Of a stretch of 64,000 nucleotides of DNA, positions 38,482 to 48,929 are shown piece after piece. The DNA is taken from contig JAJEKV010000033.1 in NCBI GenBank assembly GCA_021234155.1, positions 8,587,641-8,651,640 of the forward strand. The letters are read 5' to 3'. The position numbers and the translations under genes were made by a program. The notes below the pieces were generated by a model, which saw only the letters and a list, made by a program, of their open reading frames with translations, searched no databases and was not told where the DNA came from. This DNA comes from Isoetes taiwanensis. Taxonomy: Eukaryota; Streptophyta; Lycopodiopsida; Isoetales; Isoetaceae. Numbering within the stretch: the first letter of the stretch is position 1; each line of letters opens with the position of its first letter.

Positions 38482-38579
38482 AACTTATCCTCCATAACCA
38501 TTCAAAACAATATTTAGGATTGCTTATGCTAACTTATCCTCCATAACCATTCAAAACAATATTTAGGATTGCTTATGCT
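38482..38579. repeat. Perfect 49-bp tandem duplication in intron 3
   Basis: Two adjacent copies starting AACTTATCCTCCATAACC at 38482 and 38531 are identical apart from the last base or so, which suggests a recent event. Confidence 0.95.
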
Positions 38580-39321
38580 GACTATTGATGTCAAATACAA
38601 TCATTTTTAAAACGCTGTTAAAGGGATGGGAAGATATGAAGAAACTGCAGTCAGCTGTTTTATACTACTTATAAGAAAAGCATGACATGCCCTTTGTTTA
38701 TGTTATATGGATTTCTAGCATAAATACTGTAGTTCTACTAGTAAACTAGTATCCTGATAACCTGGTGACATTCTATTAGGCTTACATTATATTGAGGCAC
38801 TCAACATTTCCACTCCTTTCTTACCACTTCATTAGCCAAATAAAGAGGTCGTTCCTTACTGAAATTTCTCTTTATTCTGATAGGAGATAATTAACATGCA
38901 CTGCTCTAGCCAGCCTCAGCTTCTACAAATTGCTCTTCTTTCAAGTCCATTTAATCTTAGCTTATGCATCCTTTGCCCATGGGCTTTCATCAACTTACTT
39001 TGAGCTGGATAAAATAACAAATAATTCAATCCAAGTCAGTTTCACCTTCTGTTTGAGTGGAAGCATTTCCACCACTGTAGACATGTTGTCATCAAACACA
39101 ATTGAAGAACAAAGTCACAATGACCCACACTTTACAGAAGTCATTAAACTGTTATATATATCAGGATCTTACTTCTTTAAACTATCATCACAAATGAGGA
39201 TACTAGGATTTTCCATTTTGCATATCTCCCAGTTATTATCTTAGTGTTTTGAAACATCTGACAGGTTCAAAAGTGCATTTCATTTAGTTCATGTAAAATT
39301 TATTTGTGATTAATATTTATA

Positions 39322-41240
39322 GAGGCCCTCCAATCAATGCATAATGGTAAGGCAAATGATCTGCATGGTTTGGTAGCATAATTCTTTAAATGGGGAGGCT
39401 CAGTAATGCATGAAAAGCTTGCTGAATTATGTAACAAAGTGCTGCTCAAAGGTAAGTTTCCAGACGCTTGGTGCGTAAGTAGAGTTGTTCCGATTCATAA
39501 ATCGGGAGACAAAGACAATGTTAAAAACTACCGCACAATTCTCAAGCGGGCTTTAGGCCTAAGCATTCTACCACGGATCACCTAGTGACTCTGAGGGCTA
39601 TTATGGAAGGAGGCAAAGGCCTCGGAAATGAGAGGTGTCTAGCCTTTATTGATCTGACTAAAGCTTTTGACCGTGTTAACCGGAAAAGCCTAGCTGATAG
39701 ATTGGAACACATTGGGGTCCCTGTGGATTTACGAATGTGGATTTACAAATGGCAGTTGCTTGTCTATATGAAAAAGTTTTGGTTCAACTCTCTTTTCCCT
39801 CATCTGAACAAGTCATCAGCACCGTTGGAGTAAAACAGGGTTGTCCTTGCTCTCCAACCTTGTTTGGGATTTACATTGACGAATTGGAAATTTGGCTTTG
39901 CCAAGGAGATGTTTGGGGATCTTCAAGGGTATGTAATCCACCTCCTTTTGTATGCAGATGATATAGTTCTAGTTTCAAAGAGTCCAGCAGGCTTGCAAAA
40001 CCTTCTGCATAAGTTATATGCATTCTCTATATCTAGAGACATGAGGATTAATCACGCCAAATCAAAAGTCATGATCATTGGGTCTCGGGCTGCTGCTAAA
40101 CCATTCATTGTAGATGGGTGTGAGATTGAAACTGTTACACAGTACAAATACCTTGGAATTGAAGTAACCAATGATTATAAGTGGAGAATAGCTGTGGAGA
40201 GGCGGGTTACAGGTGGTTTCAGAGCTTTGTATGCCATGCTAAATCTCTGTAGACAAGCTAACATATGGCATTAGAAGTTTCGAAAGCTTTTGTTTAATGC
40301 ACAAGTTAGGACAGTTGCCCTTTATGGCTGCCAAACATGGGGACCGGGGCTGTCACAAAAGATGTGGAAACAAGTTGAACGGGTGCAAAAGCGTTTTCTA
40401 CTAGCAGAGCTTGGAGTAAAAATCCAAACACCGTATTCTATGATGCTAGCTGAAGTAGGTATGCTCCCCTTTGAAGCAGAGGCACTTATATGGACAATAA
40501 ATTATATGAACAGGACGAAGGAACTTGAAGCAGAGCGGTTTCCCTTACTTGCGTTGAAAGAAACATCACAAAAGGGGTGGTATCACCAGGTACTTCAGTG
40601 GGCTGCTCGATGGGGCATATCATCACATAATTGGCCAGGTACACCTTCCGAAGTAAGTGATTTGGTACAAAAATAAGTGTTGGAAGAGTTGTGGAGGATT
40701 AGACCAAGTACTGATGTGAAAAAACAGTTCTATAAAAATGAAATAAACAAGTTGGAGCCTTATGAGATGCAAGGATACATAAGAGATAAGCAGAAATTTG
40801 AGGAAACAGATATCCAAACTTCGGCTCAGTTCTCACCACCTTGAGATTGAGGTCAGAAGATGGAAAGGAATTTCAAGGGAGAGCCGATTATGTCCGTGTT
40901 GTATTTCTTTGCCACAAGTGGAGAAGGAACAGCATGCTTTCTTGGAATGCCCGGCATATGAGCATATCCGGGATAGATTTGGTATTGGGAACATCACAAT
41001 TGCAGAGCTATTGTGCATGCCACCGCCCGCTTTGGCCAGGTACAATACAAGCGATCATTAAAGAGAGGGAAGACACTATGGAATTATATCATAATATGAG
41101 CATTTTGGAAGCAATTGGGGAGTTTGACTAATATTTTAATGGCTGTTTATTCAAAACTTTTGAGGTACTTTATTCATATACAGTTCCATTGTATTGGCTG
41201 TCACATAGACCTAAGGGTCTCTACGTGACATTTTAATAGA

Positions 41241-41291
<51 letters not shown>
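39322..41291 (+). mobile_element. LINE copy 2, 5'-truncated, inserted in intron 3 of the TXNL4B-like gene
   Basis: Non-LTR reverse transcriptase read across frameshifts: HNGKANDLHG and FKWGG (about 39340-39400), KSGDKDNVKNYRTI (about 39500-39540), AFIDLTKAFDRVNRK (about 39640-39690), VKQGCPCSPTLFGIY (about 39830-39875), YADDIVLVSK (39951), YKYLGIEV (about 40144), VTGGFRALYAML, LYGCQTWGPG and LGVKIQTPYSMMLAEVG (about 40410-40460). A C-terminal C..C...H.FLECPAY knuckle follows (about 40890-40965). A deletion removes the GSTYTKLL to QAGFR part, and stops or indels interrupt at least four places. The endonuclease is missing (5' truncation). The 3' end has a GTCAC...GTGAC hairpin and then a (ATT)n tail. 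Confidence 0.95.
41241..41291. repeat. (ATT)n tail of LINE copy 2
   Basis: About 17 ATT units directly after the LINE 3' end, with no other poly(A) tail. Confidence 0.95.
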
Positions 41292-42464
41292 TGACAAAGG
41301 TTTACAATTCCCAAATTCTACATGACAGTGTTCATGAAATACTCTTTGCTTGTAGTACATGTGTTGGGCTGTCTTATGTTTCTTTCATTATGTATTAAGT
41401 TTTGTAAAGCTACATAACTTGGAGAACTTGCATGAAATAGCTATTTCAATGCTGAAAACTATCTCAACTTATTCTAGTGCTGATGCAATTTTCGCTTGTA
41501 TTCTTGTGCTTATGCAGACCATTTATAGAGGAGCCATGAAAGGAAAATTGATTGTAACTTGTCCACTACTGCCGAAAGAATTCCAAAATTCCAGCTTCTT
41601 TATAAAGACTTTTGAACTATTGCATTATTCTTATAACTGAAAGGCAAAGGTGCATTTGGTTTGTTCCTTTCGTCTTCTTTGATGTGCACAATTTTTCTGA
41701 ATGCCAACAAGATGAATGTTCTCAACTGCTATCATTCATCAACTTTTCTAGACTGGTATTTTATTAAATCAAACTCAACACAAACTACATGTATATTCTA
41801 CACGTGTTTTCTTTGGAAGCCTACTCAATACCATTCATTAACATAATTATTGTGAGCGTAAGGGTCCCAAAGGGAGATGTTTTGGCAATGGTTTTTAGTG
41901 TTTAAATATACAAGAAATTTATCGCGGCGGCCAAGCTCTTTCCAACTGACTTACTATTGTTTGAATTGTGGTAGTTAGGCCTAACATAAATATGATGTTC
42001 GAAATCCGTTTTAGTTTGAGCGATGGCAAAAGAAGCCATTGACATTAATTAGATACTTTTAAATTAATAGTTCCTTATGTTAGCTAATGTTTTATATGCT
42101 AGTTGCTAGGGGCACGAGTTTGGTAGTATGTTGTGCAAGACCATAGGTTGCCTCATCCATACATAGGTCAAAATGTAATGCCATCAAAAAGTTGTATCTC
42201 AAATTTATAGGTTCTATTTATTAGCACCTCATATGCTCTTAGAACTTCTCGGAGTGGCTTGGTCCTCGATCAAAGTTATCAAAGCTGCTACTCATTCAAT
42301 AAAGAGGGGAACAACTTCATCAATGATAACCCAATCATTGATATATCTAGAAATAAAGCCATTCATGGAGGTAATGTCCAAAGCACTCAAGTTGATGTTT
42401 CTATGGATCACTCTCCAAGTGAACAGAACCCACGTCAAGAACCCACGTCATGCAAATGCTATAT

Positions 42465-42576
42465 AGCAAGGGGGCATTAACATAACATCTAACAATGTTT
42501 GCATGTCACGGAGCAAGGGGGCATTAACATAATATCTAACAATGTATTGAGTTAGGAAAGAATGTATTGAGTTAGG
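42465..42576. repeat. Two nested two-copy tandem repeats
   Basis: A 34-bp unit beginning AGCAAGGGGGCATTAACATA repeats at 42465 and 42512 (period 47, one substitution). The unit AATGTATTGAGTTAGG repeats at 42541 and 42561 (period 20). Confidence 0.9.
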
Positions 42577-43719
42577 CATTCGATTGTTTATGTGAAATTG
42601 CAATGATTAATGAAATTCATGTTGCATCACTATGCCTTTAGCAAATGTTGAGTGGATCAAAAGAACATTGAGGTTCCATACTTCTAAAGGCTGAAATACG
42701 CTCTGAAAACAAATCCGCAGTCGAATGTGTGCTTGAAGCCCAAAAATATTTTGAAATAGAGTTTGAACTTAGTGATTCCGTCCATGAATGATTCAGAAAT
42801 ATGCAAAAACATCTTGAAAAGGGCAAAGAATCCGACAGTTCTTAAGAGCTGCCCAATTGCACAAATTGCTTTTGTGAACTGTTTTTGTGGATCACGAATT
42901 AAACTATGCACGAAATCCTGACCCCTTTTTACCTGCCACATTACCTCCCCTTCTGAAGAACCACAACCCTGCAGGAGATGCCAAGAGCAATGGCAAAAAT
43001 TGGAATCAGAAGGAGCGGCTATGTCATGCCTCTATGCCATGAGTGAGTAACGAAAGCCGAGAGTAATGAAAGCAATGGCGAAATCGGAATCAGAAGGGGC
43101 GGCTATGGCGCAGGTGGTCTTCCTTTATTGCTTTGCTAGCGCACGTGCAATTTCTACATCTTTTTTTTTTCTCTATTTTTGCCTCCCGAAACACGTAATA
43201 TGCCAAAGCATCTTGCCAATAAGAATTACATGAGTTAGATATTATGGGTGCTTCTTTTTTCTCGCTTGTACGAACTTCAGTATGGGAGAAAGCAGAACTT
43301 TTCCATCGTCTCATATACTTAGCCTTTTTCAGATTACATCATCTAGAGTTTGGGCATTGCTTTCAAGGATCTGGAGGGAATTTGGATCATTAACATTTGA
43401 ATAGGGCACTGGGTTCTTTTGCCTAACTCCATCATGGAATAAAATAACAGCTAAGATTAGCCAAATGGCTATTTTATAGCATTTTTGCCAAGAAAAATGG
43501 CTAAAGTAAATGGGAAAAATTGCCCAAAAAAAGAAATTTTTAGCCCAATTTTTTTGTCGACTAAATGAGTTTCTAGATTGGATAGCCAAACCTCCACCTC
43601 CAGACAACTCCACCAGGACAACAATTAGCCAAACCTAAGAAAGAGTGAACTTGGGAAAATGGATGGATTAGCCTAGTAGCCGACATTAAGATATATAGGA
43701 ACTTTAGGAAATCACCGAA

Positions 43720-43780
43720 GAACTTCTTGTTTCAAGTATGAAGATGAAGTAGGAACTTCTTACTTCAAGTATGAAGATGA
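43720..43780. repeat. Two-copy 33-bp tandem repeat
   Basis: GAACTTCTT(G/A)(T/C)TTCAAGTATGAAGATGA occurs at 43720 and 43753. Confidence 0.9.
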
Positions 43781-45455
43781 GTTATCAGAGGGAGGATCAC
43801 ATCTACAAAGAACGCTGCACTTTTTCTTTGAGTTTTGAACATGTGCGTATATGTTTATATCTTAATTTATATCTTTGTTTTGTTTTCATATTAAGGAAGT
43901 TATAACAATGATTATAATTGCGCAATTTATACTACATTATGCGCCATTTATTTTTCTATATTGAATTATATTGTAATATCACTAAGTTCAATGTCTTTAT
44001 CCAAAGACTTGGATATTTTAAGATAAGGATAGTGTGATGGCTAATATTTGCTCTATATTTTGTGAAAGTTTAGCCAAAAGCAAGAAACCATGATGGAGAA
44101 AAAACATTTAGTTTAGCCAAGTGTTAGAAACTTCTAGTTCCAATTTGAAGGTGGTTTAGCTAAACCTATTTGGCTATACTAAAAATATAGAAGTAGTAAT
44201 TTATTCTATGAACTCCATGCATTTACATTACGCTAGCTTCTCAAAAATTTCATAAATTCAGACGTTAACAACCTGATCATGCCTCGTTTTACTTTTCAAA
44301 TGAAAGTGTATCTGACACCTTGTAACCATCATCCAATTAAATTGGGATTATGTCAACTCCAAAATCACGCCAACCTATAGTTGTTCTCTAGGGGCTTTTA
44401 ATTTTTTTTTTACTTTTTTTTGTGCTTGAAAAATTACATAAATATTGCACTTCTCTTATGTCTTTTATATGGAACTTGAAATATGTAAAAAAAAGGAGCA
44501 AATTTTTTAAATTCATGAAATTATAATCCTAGGGCATTTGAGACGAAAATGATATATATTTAACAAAGATATTACATTTTTAATTGGGCAAGAGTAGCCC
44601 CAAAATTATGGTTACATGATATATATATCTTTTTTTTTAATTGAAGGCCATTACATGATATATATATCAATAAGACAATGATATTGTCCAGGAAAATATT
44701 AAGGGATCATTCCTTGCTTCTTCATATAAGAAACACACGGTTGGAATCCATGTCAGCTAATCTGTCTAGCTCTGAATGCAATTCTAGCACTTCATGCACG
44801 TCATCCCCATAGCCAAATTTGGTCTAATTACATCATTAAAGGATCGACCCTTTACTTTGTACATCATCAAATTATGGTTCTACTCAGAAATTTTGTCTAA
44901 TTCTGGACCATTGAAATTAAATTGAATTACATTTTATCGAGCTCCATTGGCAATGAACCAGGTACCTATAACCATGTCAGACATGGTTTTGCGTCATGTT
45001 GAGTCACCAACAATAGTTAAGACCATGCCCCTTTTGAGCCTAGAGATGGCAATGGACCTATAAAAAAGTGGGTAAATAAACCCATTAAATACAATGCCAA
45101 GTAAAATAACATAAAGGAAATAGTCTTTTTAGACACTTTGACATTAAGTACGTCCACTTCCAAAAAGCCCCTTAGAAGCATCGTACTTGAGTTATACACT
45201 TGGTTGGAGAAGTTATGGATAAGAAAAAATTATTATTATACTAGAAAATATAATAACAAAAAGGCATATTTGAAACAAATGAAACTTACGGGCACAAATC
45301 CTATATTACTTCGATCCATAACTATATAACTATGGAATGCAAGGCGATTAGGCTAAAAGAACTATAGCATGTGGACTTTGAAACTGCTAGTCTTACTAAA
45401 AACATTAAACAAATTAAAGTTCAAACCCTAATAAACTTGAATAATGAATTGCAAG

Positions 45456-45559
45456 TGAAGTTGAAACCTAATATTGAACCACTGAAGTTGAAACCTAATA
45501 TTGAGCAGAGCGATGGCGGCAAACAGAGCGATGGTGGCAAACACAGTGATGGCGGTCTA
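45456..45559. repeat. 27-bp (x2) and 18-bp (x3) minisatellites
   Basis: TGAAGTTGAAACCTAATATT repeats twice at 27-bp spacing (45456, 45483). CAGAGCGATGGCGGCAAA then repeats three times at 18-bp spacing (45506, 45524, 45542). Both periods are multiples of three and keep one open frame (45371-45562), but no protein family is recognisable. Confidence 0.9.
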
Positions 45560-45647
45560 TGAAAGGCCGTTTGCCTATTTTTCCAGAAGCCGCCATTCCA
45601 GATATTCATAGATTGGATGTAGCAACGGATGCCAGACGCCCTTCCAG

Positions 45648-45908
45648 ATATGGGTGTTTTTTTGCTGGTGGTGTACAAAAAAACGAAATTCAAGCACTAA
45701 ATCAGCACCTTCATAGATAACATGTGTGATCGGGGCTTCACATTACTAATATGCTCATTATGTTATACATAACTAAAGAACATCCTAATATTTTTTGAAG
45801 GGCAAGGGAAGGGCAATGAAGGGTAGCTTGAAGGGCAATCAGCACCCGTTAAGCACCCTATGTCCTGGACTGCTTTATTGTACACCACCAATAAAAAAAG
45901 ACCCATAT
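45648..45908. mobile_element. MITE-like element with ~31-bp terminal inverted repeats
   Basis: The left end ATATGGGTGTTTTTTTGCTGG then TGGTGTACAA (45648-45679) pairs with the right end TTGTACACCACCAATAAAAAAAG then ACCCATAT (45878-45908), with only two or three mismatches. The 261-bp unit has no coding capacity, so it is a non-autonomous DNA transposon candidate. If the repeats start at GGGT/ACCC, the flanks are ATAT on both sides, a possible 4-bp (or 2-bp AT) target duplication. Superfamily unassigned. Confidence 0.78.
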
Positions 45909-45909
45909 T

Positions 45910-46525
45910 CATAGAAGTACTCCATAATCCGCCTGGCATGTAACCGCAGAAATTATGGAGTATATTTGAAGTATATTTGTACGCAGGTGCAATGTGATTT
46001 TATTCCGTCAGATACAAATACACTGCAAATCACGCCTAGCGTGATTTTGGAATTCCCTGAGACACAAGTGCAACGCCTAGCATGCCAAACTAACATATAG
46101 CTGCAAATCACGCCCAGCGTGATTTAAATTCCATAGGTGGAGATCATGCCAGGTGGAGATCATGCCAGGAATAATTTAAGACACTCTCAATTTACAAGAC
46201 ACAGGTGCAAATAATGCTAAATTATGCTTAAGGATTTCCTTAGCAATGCCCAAATCAGTGTTGTTGTGATGAAAATGAGGTCAGAAAAGAAAAAGCAGAC
46301 CATATTCAGCTTGGTTTGGGATTTCATCATATGCTCTCGTTATTCTTGTTAAATATAGGGATATATTCAGAGATATCAAGTCTTAATCAAGCTTGAGGTT
46401 GCTGGCTAGCAATATATTTGGTTTTAGATGCTATAACGAAGTCAGGAAGCTATGAACGACTAGCCATAAGAATGCATCTGTTTGACATAAAGCAGGCATA
46501 GATATAGGCAGCCATACAGATAAAT
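45910..46525. other. Gene-free stretch
   Basis: AT-rich. GCAAATCACGCC(T/C)AGCGTGATTT occurs at about 46025 and 46101, each an imperfect palindrome (AATCACGC..GCGTGATT), and AGGTGGAGATCATGCC repeats twice at 46135-46170. No coding signal. Confidence 0.6.
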
Positions 46526-46530
46526 GCAAA

Positions 46531-46618
46531 TAGTGAAATCATTTTATGCATGTGGTCAACCAGATGGAGGAAAATTAGTGAAATCATTTTATGCATGTGG
46601 TCAACCAGATGGAGGAAA
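46531..46618. repeat. Perfect 44-bp tandem duplication
   Basis: Two adjacent copies starting TAGTGAAATCATTTTATGCA at 46531 and 46575 are identical across their length. Confidence 0.95.
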
Positions 46619-46870
46619 ATTTGTGTTGAATGCAATGGTTTCAAGATTTCAAACCAGCCAAGAATAATAAGGTACACAGTATTGATTCTTACCTCTCAAG
46701 GATGCAAGGATGGCGACTTCCATAACCATTTTGTGGCACATCTTTTGCTGATACGTCCAGGTGCCAAAGAATCATCCGATCCCTTAAAGTAAAACTTCTT
46801 GTGCTTATACATCCAGGCGGCAAACAAACATTCCGTAACTGTTTTCGTAAGTGTTAATTTCAAACTGTTT

Positions 46871-46934
46871 TTTCCCGCTCAAGCACATTTATTTCCCGCT
46901 CAAGCACATTTATTACATATTTTCCCGCTCGTGC
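46871..46934. repeat. 21-bp minisatellite, 3 copies
   Basis: TTTCCCGCTCAAGCACATTTA occurs at 46871 and 46892. A partial third copy (TTTCCCGCTCGTGC) starts at 46921. Confidence 0.9.
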
Positions 46935-46976
46935 ATAAGAAAAGCTTCCTTTCCTTTCTAGCCCAGACGCACGTTT

Positions 46977-47100
46977 CATATGCAGGGGTCCATACGAAAA
47001 ATTATCTTGGCTTCCCAAGATCAAATCTGTAGAACGGTTCACATGCAGGGCTCTATACGAAAAGATTATCTTAGCTTCCCAAGATCAAATCTGTAGAAAA
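46977..47100. repeat. Two-copy 63-bp tandem repeat
   Basis: CAxATGCAGGGxTCxATACGAAAA then CTTCCCAAGATCAAATCTGTAGAA occurs at 46977 and 47040. Each unit contains a CTTGG/CCAAG-type hairpin. Confidence 0.9.
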
Positions 47101-47266
47101 AAAAGGCGTTCCAAAGAAGTTTGAAAGCTCTACTTTGTAATAGTGGATACCGGAGGGAAAAGCGGAGATGGAGAACGGAAAGGGGATTTCATTCAACACA
47201 ACCATGGGCACCATTTTACAGCCAGGATATCGTCCACAACATTGTAAAGCTTCTTCCTCTTCCGAA

Positions 47267-47352
47267 GCTGGCTTTGCCGAGGTTGCTGTCGGAGTTGCCA
47301 GGTTACTGTGCTGGCTTTGCCGAGGTTGCTGTCGGAGTTGCCAGGTTAGACC
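47267..47352. repeat. Two-copy 43-bp tandem repeat
   Basis: GCTGGCTTTGCCGAGGTTGC then TGTCGGAGTTGCCAGGTTA occurs at 47267 and 47310. The 43-bp period shifts the frame, so the open frames at 47121-47408 and 47168-47440 read the second unit in the frame the first does not. They are not evidence of a protein repeat. Confidence 0.92.
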
Positions 47353-47439
47353 TCGTCTCCTTTCAAATGGATTTTTTCTTCTCTTTGTGTCTTATCCATT
47401 CTTTGTAATCAATTTTATGCATCTTCTAGTCTGGACATA

Positions 47440-47915
47440 AAAACAGAAAGTTACGCTGATTGCTTTTTTCTACTGCCAAGCAAGTTCTTCTTTTATTCAT
47501 TTTTCAATTGCAAACTGTAATCTGCTTGTGAAGCCACGCTAAAAAAAATTTGTTTTGTTTTTCAGTTTTAGCCTGGAATATGGGCTTATGAAGCCACGCC
47601 AAGCGTGTCTCTATTTTTCCAATGAAGCCTCTTTTTTCCGTCTCATTATCTATTTTTTAAGGTTTATTTTACCTTTTATGTTTTAGGTAAATTCATCTTT
47701 TTTAGCTTGTTTTCTATGTGATTGAATGCATCTTAATGTGACCTACTTTTGAAGTAAACTCGGCTTTTTCGACTTATTTTTCAGTTTCTTCAACCATTAT
47801 TTTGTATTACACTATTATGTAAAATTTTGAATTACACCATTATTTTGGTAATATCTGTTTTTTATAAGTTTATTCAGGTATTGTGAGAAGCATGCCCAGC
47901 GTTCTTGTCCTACAA
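47440..47915. other. Short gene-free spacer
   Basis: AT-rich (T-rich plus strand), with no gene recognised. Confidence 0.6.
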
Positions 47916-48344
47916 TATATATAGTAGTCATTCCTAGGATGGGTCCTATGATAGGCATATACTGGCCGATAAGTGAAGTGGTGTTCTCATTGAGCTTTGT
48001 AAAACATTGAGTACAAATGGATCCCTCACTAGGGATAGATAAATTTGGAAATACGAACTTTTTAAAGGCTCCGAAACTAGACAATCATCGAGAGCATGAT
48101 GATACTGAAGAATACAACATAAAAGATGGTTTTATCCGCCACTTGGTCGATGCAAAGGTGAGAAGACCCGGTGATCGCTCCTCGGGGGGAAGAACCACTT
48201 GCCTTAGGTTTTTGAGGAAACCCAAGCAAATAGTTGAAGCACGACCCCACGCACCATGGCAACCACAAAACCGTAAACAATCCTGCAGAATCAAGGCTGA
48301 AAGAAAAATAACCCGTCAATGAGTTAGATGCCATAGGCAAGAAG

Positions 48345-48656
48345 ACTCGGAGGCTCCAGGGCCACGCCGAGAAAGAAACAACAGCCGACCAATCGGGAAC
48401 CGTCCGCGGAATGATCATCGCGGGAAAAAACAACCGATTAGTGCTGCCTCGGAGGCTACAGCGCCACGCCGAGAAAAAACAATAAATATGATCTCGGAGG
48501 CAACAGCGCCACGCCGAGAGAAAATATGAATAATAAATATTGACTCAGAGGCGACACTGCCACAGTCAGAGAAACATGAATGAATAAAATACCAGTGCCA
48601 TGCCCAGAAAGAGTAAACCAATAAGTATGCCTCAGAGGCTACAAAGCTACGCTGAG
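48345..48656. repeat. Array of ~48-bp units each forming a CTCGG...CCGAG hairpin
   Basis: Units at 48345, 48448, 48493, 48544 and 48630, plus a remnant at about 48592, share CTCGGAGGCxACAGCGCCACGCCGAG. The stem partner changes together. The first three pair CTCGG/CCGAG, the last pairs CCTCAG/CTGAGG, and the fourth can pair TGACT/AGTCA. Minus-strand translation gives a repeated SRRGAVASE peptide, probably incidental. Confidence 0.85.
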
Positions 48657-48729
48657 GAAATAAAGAGAGCAAATTCAAAGGATATAGAAAAGGAAATAAC
48701 GAACACGATTAAATGAAAAAACCATCAAG

Positions 48730-48888
48730 GGAAACTGATAGGATAGAGAAGAAGGAACAATCTAGCTCAAGAGAACGCCGATGAAAGAACAATGAAAAGA
48801 GGCTGAATAAATAGGAGGAGTGACAAAGGGACGTCCCCATCCAAGGAATGTCGGTTCTATTGCTGTCGCAATAGAACCGTGGCATTCC
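48730..48888. repeat. Direct repeat Y, copy 1
   Basis: Begins GGAAACTGATAGGATAGAG and ends CCGTGGCATTCCT. It is nearly identical to 54209-54349. It contains the palindromic insert at 48853-48878, which copy 2 lacks. Confidence 0.95.
48853..48878. repeat. Perfect 10-bp inverted repeat inside repeat Y copy 1
   Basis: GGTTCTATTG, a 6-bp loop CTGTCG, then CAATAGAACC. In copy 2 of Y the same place reads GGTTACC, so this hairpin was gained in one copy or precisely lost from the other. Confidence 0.95.
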
Positions 48889-48929
48889 TAGGATGGGTCC
48901 TATGATAGGCATATACTGGCCGATAGAAG

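Larger units (their letters stand above)
37435..41640 (+). pseudogene. TXNL4B/DIM2-like thioredoxin-fold splicing protein, four exons, disrupted
   Basis: Intact relatives are about 150-residue thioredoxin-fold proteins tied to U5/tri-snRNP function and cell-cycle progression. Exons are 37435-37548 (MRYLLETLTRKEEADQ...QLDEI), 37621-37778 (LAKCMNDV...VDVDAEDVQVYMKYFDITLIPS...), 38289-38355 (TADHTKWIGAFYRRQDFIDVVE) and 41518-41640 (TIYRGAMKGKLIVTCPL). All have GT-AG borders. Four defects are visible. (1) Exon 1 lacks the VLRFGR-type beta-strand between DTLDKV and ASD. (2) Exon 2 ends TCT TG, so joining to exon 3 makes TGA. (3) A partial second copy of exon 2 (37920-38042) keeps the normal Gly but has no acceptor or 5' part. 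(4) One base is missing before ATTCCA in exon 4, which puts the IPKFQLLYKDF ending out of frame. A LINE sits in intron 3. An in-frame upstream extension to 37336 exists but is not typical of the family. Confidence 0.88.
41641..45420. other. AT-rich gene-free tract after the TXNL4B-like gene
   Basis: No gene recognised. Short direct duplications occur at 42465-42576 and 43720-43780 and are listed separately. A 31-bp stretch at 44324-44354 recurs inverted at 54905-54935. The remaining frames (42233-42466, 43329-43613) show no motif. Confidence 0.6.
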
